From contig WTXI01000498.1 in assembly GCA_022376515.1 (NCBI GenBank), positions 1 to 21,514 of the forward strand: a DNA stretch of 21,514 nucleotides. Reading direction: 5' to 3'. Below the pieces are notes generated by a model, which saw only the letters and a program-made list of their open reading frames with translations, was not told the DNA's origin and made no database searches. This DNA comes from Lactifluus volemus. Lineage: Eukaryota; Basidiomycota; Agaricomycetes; Russulales; Russulaceae. The position numbers were made by a program, and so were the translations under genes. Below, in pieces: positions 8,686 through 16,305 of this stretch (its first letter is position 1; the number at the start of each line of letters is the position of its first letter).

Positions 8686-9648
8686 TTACTCACGGTCAGC
8701 AGCGTAGTCCCAGTCAGTCATCTCCGCGTTGATCCAGCCAGACGTGGAGCGATCGATACCGTGGCCGTACCAAAGGTAGGCCTTCTTGTCGTCGGTATAG
8801 GGGCACGACCAATGCCAGTGCGGGTGTTCTAAGGGGACTCTACAAGAGTCTCCGAACTTGCATTGCTGGTGGGGTTCATGACACGAAGGGCCTGGATGGC
8901 CGTAGTCAGCACACCACTCACACCAGTCGTGGAGGGGGCACTGGACGTAGAGGTGCCGGGGTTTCGTCGCTTGCATCGACCACAATAGGGCGTGTGCGTG
9001 ATCCGGGCTGCGGCGGAATCAGCGGCGGTTCCACTGCTACTATTGACGACCCGTTCCATGCAAGTCTTGCAGTGAAGGGCACCCTCGCCGTCATGAACTG
9101 TACTCCCTGGCCACTGGTTGTCGTCAACGTTGTTGTCATTATCAAATGCCCATCCGAGTTCGTCGTCCTGGATAGGGGAGACAGATGAGGCGGGCGAGTC
9201 GCAGACGTTAGAGGCCGGTGAGCTTGGTAGGGATGGTAGCTGGTTGTTTGGCGGGGAGGGGGCGGCGTCGCTCCGCGGGAGTCCACCAAAATCGGGGAGG
9301 TCCTCGTTCCACGAGGGTGGTGGGAGGTTGGTGAGTGGGGTCCACGGACGGTCGGTGGGAGGTGTGAGGTACTCCCAAATCGAACATGTCGGTTTGGGTT
9401 GTTGTATGGCCCACGCTGCGAATTCGCAGGCCTGGAAGAGTGACTCTCGAAGGGTGTCGTCGACCGGCGTGATTCGCGGGAATAAGGTGGGAGAACGGGG
9501 GTCGGGGAGCGGTTTCTGGACGCCGTGTATAGCTCACTGGGATAAACGGTGGAGAGGTGAACGATGATTGGTAGAGGAGGGACGATGGGTGGACCGGGCG
9601 GATGGGACGTGGTGCGGGTAGGTCATATTGGGCTGGGACATGCTGCAT
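8686..9648 (-). pseudogene. E1 third reading region with Cys/His-rich C-terminus, function unknown
   Basis: It starts after the chromodomain stop, at an ATG at 9648-9646, and ends with TAA at 8688-8686. The first half is Pro/Ser/Thr-rich (disordered-like). A second frame carries acidic sequence (IQDDELGWAFDNDNNVDDNQ) followed by two CXXC pairs, CKTC at 9060-9071 and CGRC at 8973-8984. A third frame, reached by one missing A near 8967-8970, holds seven Cys and at least as many His within 8803-8940 (for example CPLHDWCEWC and CRVPLEHPHWHW), ending in a Trp/Tyr-rich tail. The break between the first and second frames (about 9450-9540) is not resolved; one of the frames also has a TGA at 9534-9536. 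The spacing suggests zinc binding. Its location matches that of extra third ORFs in some gypsy elements, but no signal peptide or membrane segment supports an envelope. I do not recognise the family. Confidence 0.5.
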
Positions 9649-9751
9649 ATAACGAATTGTAAGGGAGTTTGGTAAAGGTGGTGTGGTAGTGGTAGTTGTG
9701 TAGTGGGGATGAAAGTTGGTGATGTCGTTTCTTGCTGAAGCAAGAGGGTTC

Positions 9752-12700
9752 TTATAGCTTTTGGTTGAGCTTTGTAAAAGGCTGTGAGTAGTTCTGGGGC
9801 GTCAACATTTCAGCTGGTTCCCATGTGTTGTGTGCGGCGGAATAGCCTTTCCACTTTAGGAGATATTGGAGTTTCGTCTTGTTCTTTGGTCCGATACGTC
9901 TGGACCCTAGAACAGCTTCTACTTCGTACTCCTCTTCTCCGTCTATAAGTTCCGGTGCAGGCTGTTCGAAGTTCGGACCATGTTCGGGTGTTTCCGTATA
10001 GGGGCGATCAGTGATGTGTGAAACACATCATGAATCTGCCATCGATCTGGAAGTTTGAGGCGTACTACTACCGGTGATATGACTTTGGTGATTGTAAAAG
10101 GTCCGTAGCGTTTTGGGGCTAACTTGCTGCTAAGGTGCGTCATTTTGAGATTGGTACCTTCAAGCCAGACCTTTTCTCCTATGGCATATTTTCGGTAGTG
10201 GCGTTGACCCTTCTTGTGTTCTGTGCGTTTGTGAAGGAGGGTTTGTGCGTGTTTCATTGCTGATCGGGCTTTTTCTTGGATGTTTTTGAGTTCTTCGGAT
10301 CTTTTGTTGACATAGGGTAGATGGCTTGTGATCCGAGAAGTTGTGACGAGAGGGGTGTACCCGATGAGGAGTTCGTACGGAGTAAATCCGGTTGTGGCGT
10401 TTGGCCATGAGTTATGAACGAACTGGGCCATGGGTAGAAGTGTGGACCAGTCATTCATGTAATCATTGCCGTAAATGCGGAGATATTGTTTTACTCGTTG
10501 GTTGCTCCTTTCCGATTGACCGTCTGTTTGGGGTGATAGGCGGTACTGATATTTTGCGATATCTTGAGTTTCTGGCAGAGTCCTGTGGCTAGATGCGATG
10601 TGAAGCGGGGATCTCTATCAGAGATGATTCTTCGGGGAACGCCGTAGTTCGGAAAAACGTTGGAGATGTATAGGTCGATTACTTCTTCCGTGGTGATCTT
10701 TTTTGTACACGGTAAGAAGACGGCAGCTTTAGTGCAATCGTGATCAACGATTGTGAGGATGGAATCATATCCGTGTGATTCGGGAAGATCCGTGATAAGG
10801 TCCATCGCCACGACTTGGAAAGGAACATTAGATGTCTCCTGTTCTCGTGGTTCTATGGGAGCAATGGGGGGTTTTGGGCGATGGGTAAGGGGTTTTGTTG
10901 ATTGGCATGTGGCGCATCCCTTGACGTATTGTGTAACATATTGCTTGAGTCCAGGCCACCAGAAGTTATGGAAGACTTCTATCATGGTGTTGGCGATGCC
11001 TGGATGGCCAGCGAGCTGATGGTCATGATAACGCCAGAGTATATCTTTCTTCAGTTGGTCGTTTTCAGGGACTACTGGAGCGTCCGCTTTCCACCACTGT
11101 CCTTTGTGATCTTGTTCTAGCTGATGTTCTTCGGCCCATTGTTTCATAAGGTCGTCGTTTTCTTTTTGCGCTAACCAGACACGTTCTTCAATGGAATGGA
11201 GTTCCATCGCTTGAACAAAGAGCTTGTCAGGTAGCACCACAATGTCTTCGTTGTCATCGTCGCCTTTGGGAATGGCGGGATGTCGTGACAAAGCATCAGC
11301 ACGGTTTGTAGCGCCAGGTTTGTGGATAAGTTCAAAGTTAAACTCCGCTAATTTGCTTAGATAGCGCGCTACTCTTCGTGCGATATTTCGTGGTGACCGA
11401 TAAAATCGGAGATTGTTGTGATCGGTGTATACTTTGATTGGAAAAGGTGAGGATAATAATACGTGTTCCCAACGAAGGAGTCCTCTGACGACTGCTAAAA
11501 GTTCGCGGTCATAAACTGGGTAATTTCTCTCTGCAGCGTTGAAGGTGTGTGAGTCGTAACCAACTGCTCTAGGTTTGTTATCCTTGTCTCTTTGAAGTAG
11601 TACTGCTCCAGTGGCATATTGGGAGGCGTCTACTTCAAGTTCAAAGGGTTTTGAGTAGTCGGGTCGGTATAGGACTGGGTCTTCTTGTACGCGTTGGAGT
11701 AAAATTTTTAGGGCATTACTGCACTCATCGGTCCAGTCGAACTTCACCCCCTTCTTTAGAAGTGCAGTAATGGGGCGTGCGATATCGGCAAAGCCGCGGA
11801 TAAAGGGCCTTTGAAAACCGAGGACGCCAAGAGTACTTCTGACGTCTTCGACCTTTGTAAGGACGGTAGGCCAATTAGCAAGACCATTCCTTTTTGTTGG
11901 GTCAATCGTGATTTTCCCATCACGGACTTCAATACCAAGGTATTTGACTTGTTCCTTTTCAAAATGACATTTTGACGCTTTGAAGAATAGGGAAAGTTCA
12001 CGGGCGCGTGTAAGAACTGCGTGGGTGATCTCGCGAAGTTCTTCTAGATTGTCGGAACAAATGAGGACGTCATCCATATAAATTAGAATGCGTCCTGGGT
12101 ATTTGTTGACAAGATCGGCGAAGGCGGCATCCATGAATCTTTGGAAGACCGCTGGTGAGTTTCGTAGTCCGAAGAACATCACTTTAGGTTTAAAAAGGCC
12201 ATAGGGAGTTTTAAACGCTGCTTTCCATTGGTCTTCGTCTTTAATGCGGATGTTATGATACCCCCATCGAATGTCAAGGGTAGTAAAATACCGCATGCCA
12301 TGGAGTTGTTCTAGAAGATTTTCGATGTGGGGGAGAGGGTAAACGTCGGGAATAGTATGCTCGTTAACGCGTCGATAATCTTGAACTGGTCTAGAAGTTC
12401 CATCTGCTTTAGGGATAAGGAACCATGGTGATGACCAAGGGGAGTCCGTTTGCTCGATATAACCTTTCTCCTGATGTTCTTTGAGGAATTTTTTGTAATT
12501 TCTTTCCCTTCTTCAGTTAACGGATAAACTTTGCAGTTAATGATGTCAGGTGCGTCTGGTTTCAACTTTATCTCCATGTCGAATTTTCCACGACTAGGAG
12601 GGAAGCGTTTTGCTGCTTCTTCGTCAAAGATGAAGGCGTGACGTTGGTATTCAAGGGGTATTCCTTGAACAGCAGCACTAGAAGCCGTGCGTCGTTCGGT

Positions 12701-13257
12701 ATCCGCAATAGCCCACTCTTGTGACTTTCCAGCAGGCTCTAAAGCTCGCGCGAGTAAAACTCGAGCTTTTTCCTTGAGAGCAACCGCTGCGTGGTAATAT
12801 TGGGATTCGAGGCAAATCTTCGGGTTTTCATCGTCTAAGGTTCGGTCTTTCCAGTTGAGTTTTGGGTTAAACGTTTCTAACCATGGATATCCGAGGATGA
12901 CGCGATCCATGCCTAGGTCCGTGATGAAGAAGTTTTGCAATTCTTCTAATTTTCCCATACGGATACGTAAAGTGGAAAACTTCGTGACTCGTCCTAGTTT
13001 GTTTTCTGTTCCATCGACGTTGAAAATCTGGATTGGTTTGTCTAGATCTTTTGTTCCTAATTGCCATCTTTCTGCCGTTCGATGATCGATGAAATTACTG
13101 GTAGCGCCACTATCAACTAGCGCTTTGTCTTCTTTCGTTCCGCCGTTATAGCTTGAATAAATAATGGGAACTTCCATTGATGAAATGGCATTTAAATACA
13201 AGCTATTCGGTACTAAGGCTCGGATCCAGGCGGGGAGATCAGAGCCCTTTAAAAAGA
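9752..13257 (-). pseudogene. pol: E1 pol: protease-RT-RNase H-integrase-chromodomain, three frameshifts
   Basis: The frame starts in the -1 frame at the end of gag. Protease: KALVDSGATSNFID, catalytic Asp at 13114-13112. RT: LDIRWGYHNIRI, FFGLRNSPAVFQ and the catalytic YMDD at 12080-12069. RNase H: LEVDASQYATGAVL, DRELLAVVRG and YTDHNNL keep the acidic residues. Integrase: a zinc module with CATC, DLITDLPES and ISDRDPRF, with the final Glu region just past a break. Chromodomain: EYEVEAVLGSRR, LLKWKGY and NTWEP, stop at 9754-9752. Frame changes fall at 12489-12494 (A6 on the coding strand, A7 expected), 10530-10533 (C4, C5 expected) and 10001-10004 (C4, C5 expected); all are one-base losses in homopolymers. 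Conserved motifs are otherwise intact, so the copy is either young or misread. Confidence 0.85.
13249..13257 (-). other. E1 gag-pol -1 frameshift site
   Basis: Gag ends TCT TTT TAA; stepping back one base on the T5 run opens the pol frame, which continues TTT TTA AAG and then reads into protease with no stop. The pol sequence immediately after the shift (ending PAWIRA) resembles that of E2 (AAWVRA), which argues that this frame is used. Confidence 0.55.
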
Positions 13258-13782
13258 CGGATCTTGAGAAAGGGATTCGGCCAGTTTGCCGCGTTCTTCA
13301 TCAGACATGGCTTTGAGGGCTTTAGCGATTTCTTCATTCGTTGGTTTAGAAGAAGTATTAGTCGTTGTTACTTCGGATGTTTCAGTAACACGAGCACGCG
13401 TGGTGCCGGTGGCGTTGGCATTTCGCTTCTTTTTAACAGGGCATTCTCGAGAGAGATGTCCTTGTTCTTTGCAATAGAAGCAATGTCCTTCACGTATGAG
13501 GCGTTCGCGATCAGGGTCAGGGGTACGATTGGTTTGGGTCGTAGTGACGTCTACATCCATAGCATCAGGATCACGTTGTGGGCGTGGGGTTGGGCGCGGT
13601 GGTTGTTGAGGACGGCGTTGTTGTTGCTGTCCTCGTGCGTTGCCGAGTAATTGAGTAATATTTCCCAGCGACCCACTACCGTGCAGTTCTTTGAACAATT
13701 TTTGTTCCGTCCATGCAGCTGAATGTTTTCGTGCCGCTTCCTGCCAATCTGCAAGGGTTTCTGGTTTTGGCCATTCACGATT
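13249..13782 (-). pseudogene. gag: E1 Gag C-terminal part, truncated by E2 insertion
   Basis: The nucleocapsid end of Gag. From the insertion junction it reads WPKPETLADWQEAARKHSAAW, a Gln/Pro/Arg-rich linker, DAMDVDVT, then a CCHC zinc knuckle CFYCKEQGHLSREC at 13441-13482 and a tail ending SLSQDPSF before TAA. E2 Gag shows the same order (DWQELATQHHDAY, AMDIDVT, CFFCKEQGHLSRDC), so the two are homologous. The N-terminal capsid region is missing because the E2 LTR begins at 13783; the few codons readable upstream belong to the LTR, not to Gag. The remainder should resume after the E2 3' LTR. Confidence 0.85.
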
Positions 13783-13866
13783 TGTTACGGAATGCAGGAC
13801 AAGTCGGACCTTATGCTTCCTACACACGCTTACTCATCCTGATGACGTCCCTTCCACATGGCTCTT

Positions 13867-14008
13867 ATTGTGCTGACTGATTCTATTGTTCTGACTCCTT
13901 ATTGTTTGTCCCGTTTTGCCCAGTGTTATTGTCCCGAGCCTCTATTGTTCGCGTTCGTTATTGTTCTTGGCCCCATGCCTATTGTCCACCCTAGTTTGGT
14001 AGAACAAT
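13867..14008 (+). promoter_or_regulatory. U3 array of eight ATTGT(Y) words
   Basis: ATTGT words start at 13867, 13885, 13901, 13928, 13944, 13960 and 13981, with an inverted GAACAAT at 14002-14008; five of the eight are ATTGTTC or ATTGTCC read directly and one inverted. Three start-to-start spacings are 16 bp. The array ends 12 bp before the TATA box and all eight words persist in the 3' LTR although the two LTRs differ elsewhere. ATTGTT/AACAAT is the known core of HMG-box (SOX/mating-type) factors; the binding protein here is not known. Confidence 0.6.
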
Positions 14009-14020
14009 TAGCATAACCTG

Positions 14021-14028
14021 TATAAGTA
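14021..14028 (+). promoter_or_regulatory. TATA box of E2 LTR
   Basis: TATAAGTA, 33 bp upstream of the A at 14054 that begins the sequence complementary to the primer-binding site. It is conserved in the 3' LTR (TATAAGTA near 21255). Confidence 0.72.
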
Positions 14029-14297
14029 GGCCTTCGCTGGTAGCTTGTACCCCAGCTTCGGCTTTAACCCAAATCGACTCGTTTCACTCTCCAGAAAGAC
14101 AGATCTTCTCCTCTCCCCTTCCTTCTCTTCTCTTACCCTCCTATACGCCCTAGTAGGGTCATCGAAGCTTGGTGGTTGTGCTACAACACCACAGGACTCA
14201 GCACGTCGACACTTCGAGTGTCCCTGAGCCCAGGTCTTAGGAGAGACCAGAACAACCCGAACCCTTGTTGGGACCCGGCCCTAGTCGAGCCGTAACA

Positions 14298-14309
14298 AAA
14301 GCCGAAGCT
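14298..14309 (+). other. Primer-binding site of E2, self-priming type
   Basis: AAAGCCGAAGCT begins at the first base after the LTR and is the exact reverse complement of AGCTTCGGCTTT at 14054-14065 in the LTR (also at 21288-21299). In Tf1/sushi elements the first bases of the mRNA fold back on such a site and are cut to prime minus-strand synthesis. This predicts a transcript start at about 14054. No tRNA 3' end was compared by search, so a tRNA primer is not formally excluded. Confidence 0.75.
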
Positions 14310-15225
14310 CCTACCTAGTAGATGTCCACTTGGGACTACCTACAACAACCAATCTATCTGCGGATCAAAGAATTGTTGATTGACGCACATTTGAACAAGA
14401 ACGAGGCAATACAGAAACAGTATAACGCCAAACGAAGATCAGAGCAAAGGTGCTGGAAGGAAGTCAGCATTTCCTGTGTACGCACCATTGGACACCTAGA
14501 AACAATCTTGGGAGCAGGAACAGAGTTGTTCCAATCTGAGCAAGGAAACACACTGATCCTCTACCTACCAGGGGATCACATCGCCTTCCATACGCAAGGC
14601 TGGACAGGAATAACGACGGGTCTCTGATCGTTGTCTGGGATACAAACGAAGACGACCTAGGAACTAGGGTCATCCCCAGAGAGAACGACGACCTAACCAT
14701 CGAACAGAAAGGAAGCATCAGGTTCCTAGAAGATAGGAGACAAACACACCAATTATATCAGAAACCGACAACCTATCACTCCTATCACGTAGAGGAAGGA
14801 TCAAGAACCAAGTACAGATCCCCTTGCGAATTCATCAACAATCGGTGGTACAACATCTATTGGTCAAACAGCGAATACTGGACCGACCCCACGATGAAGT
14901 TCACTAAATACGATCACATCCTTAACGAACTAGAGCCCCCCCCTCTATGCAGCCATCAGAAGCCAGCGAAGACGAGAGCGAAAACGAAGAGGGGACAACA
15001 TCCCCCCAGCAAGACTCAGCAGGAGCAAACTCCTCCTCTGAGGACAGCCAAAGCAGAGCACCCCCGCCCACACAAGAGAACGAGGAACCCAGGATGGTCA
15101 CACCAATCACCCCCATAGACCACGCCATGAGTACTCTTAGCATCACTTCACCAACCCCCGTGTTTACCCGCTCAGCAACCCTGACACAGCCAACCCAAAC
15201 CATGGCAACGGCTGGACCAAGCCAA

Positions 15226-15300
15226 GGTGGCGGTGGTGGCGGTGGTGGTGGCGGTGGTGGTGGAGGTGGTGGCGGCGGTGGTGGTGGTGGCGGCGGAGGC
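15226..15300 (+). repeat. GGN microsatellite coding for 25 glycines in E2 Gag
   Basis: Twenty-five uninterrupted glycine codons, GGT and GGC with a few GGA, followed by Val and an Ala-rich run. It separates the extended N-terminal part from the capsid-like region. The antisense strand reads as a proline run, a by-product. Confidence 0.9.
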
Positions 15301-16298
15301 GTGGCAGCTGCAGCAGCTGGGGCCCAACCGGTTGCCCCTCCACGAAACGGCCTAAAAGGGATTCCACCTACGCCATTCAGAGGAGACAAGAGCCTGTACG
15401 ATGTCTTCAAAACCGAATGGAGAATGTACAAAGCCATCAATCGAAATCACGACGACATGCTCGTCCCCTACAATCGTGTCATGACGATGTTAGGAATGGT
15501 CAAAGGACCTTTGGTGTCAGCATGGGTACAAGACTACCTGGATACAATCGAACAAGAAGTGGCCCAGCATGGGGAAAACGCGGAAATTCTCTGGGACAAT
15601 TTCGAAAACGCTCTAGACGATGCCTTCAAAGACACTAACGAAGAAGACGATGCAATCACGAGGCTGGAACAATTAGAAATGAAGAAAGGAAACCTGGCTC
15701 AGTACACAGCCGAATTCAACCGTCTCAGAAAGAAGGCAGGATGGGACGCCGACAGCAGTGGCACCATCAGAATGTACAAAAGAGGGCTAGACCTAGGGCT
15801 CCTCACCAGCATGCTCAAACAAGTAGGGGCCAACCCAACCACCATGAAGGATTGGCAGGAGCTGGCCACTCAGCACCACGACGCGTACCAACAACTGAAA
15901 CATGAAATCAGCTTCAGAAAGGACGTCCCGCGGTGGGCCAGCCAACTCATGGCCAAGAAAAAAGAGACCCCCCCTCAGAAAGATCCCTGGGCCATGGATA
16001 TTGATGTCACCAGGACCGACTCAGCTAAAGCGGATGAAAAACAAAGGCTGAGAAAGGAGGGACGGTGTTTCTTCTGCAAAGAGCAAGGACACCTCTCTAG
16101 GGATTGCCCTAAAAAGAAAGGACAAAACAATCCCAAACCGCCACAGCAGCCCAGAGCTAGAGTCAGCAAGAAGGAGGATGACGAAGCTACACAAGTCGGC
16201 GACGACGAAGATCCCATCCAGATGCTGAGGAACATCAGGGCCAAGATTGGGAAGGGAGCCTTCAACGGCGCCTTGGACGGACTGGTAGAAGAAGAGGA

Positions 16299-16305
16299 TT
16301 TTTGA
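16299..16305 (+). other. E2 gag-pol -1 frameshift site
   Basis: Gag ends GAT TTT TGA. Stepping back one base on the T5 run (16299-16303) gives TTT TTG AAT and an open pol frame. E1 has the same layout, a Phe codon in a T5 run followed directly by the gag stop. An ATG at 16306 lies in the gag frame, not in the protease frame, so simple reinitiation there would not make Pol. Confidence 0.6.

Larger units (their letters stand above)
8048..13782 (-). mobile_element. Ty3/gypsy chromovirus E1, minus strand, split by E2
   Basis: Reading from high to low coordinates: gag fragment, protease, RT, RNase H, integrase, chromodomain, a third reading region, polypurine tract and 3' LTR. It is inserted in the LINE RT at 8047/8048. 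Its gag is cut at 13782/13783 by the 5' LTR of E2, so the gag start, primer-binding site and 5' LTR of E1 should lie beyond the window. The duplicated target, if present, would start from the bases 8043-8047 (CTGGG). The domain order with integrase before a terminal chromodomain places it among chromoviruses (Metaviridae); a named lineage cannot be assigned by eye. Confidence 0.85.
13783..14297 (+). repeat. 5' LTR of E2, 515 bp
   Basis: It begins TGTTACGG and ends CCGTAACA, a perfect 8-bp terminal inverted repeat. It is repeated in direct orientation at 21025-21514. U3 carries an ATTGT array and a TATA box at 14021-14028; R is predicted to start near 14054; U5 is rich in short inverted words. 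The primer-binding site follows at once. Confidence 0.93.
14322..16305 (+). pseudogene. gag: E2 Gag with N-terminal extension, two frameshifts in the extension
   Basis: Structural polyprotein for particle assembly and RNA binding. The ATG at 14322 lies 12 nt after the primer-binding site. The extension (about 200 residues) reads MSTWDYLQQPIYLRIKELL to HIAFHTQGW in one frame, SLIVVWDTNEDDLGTR to NELEPP in the next, then joins the main frame; one missing G at 14607-14608 and one missing C in the C8 run at 14936-14943 account for both changes. The main part (in-frame ATG 14947) has a Ser/Glu-rich segment, a 25-Gly run, a capsid-like region (TPFRGDKSLYDVFKTEWRMY to NPTTMKDWQELA), AMDIDVT, the CCHC knuckle CFFCKEQGHLSRDC at 16066-16107 and a stop TGA at 16303-16305. 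If the breaks are natural, translation would have to start at 14947 instead. Confidence 0.82.

Noticed and set aside
8686..9648. Envelope glycoprotein in the third region of E1
   Set aside because: No signal peptide, transmembrane segment or glycosylation-rich ectodomain is visible; the Cys/His spacing points to zinc binding instead.
14922..15440. Minus-strand open frame of 172 codons with a long proline run
   Set aside because: It is the antisense of the E2 Gag glycine tract; Gag on the plus strand has the zinc knuckle and homology to E1 Gag.
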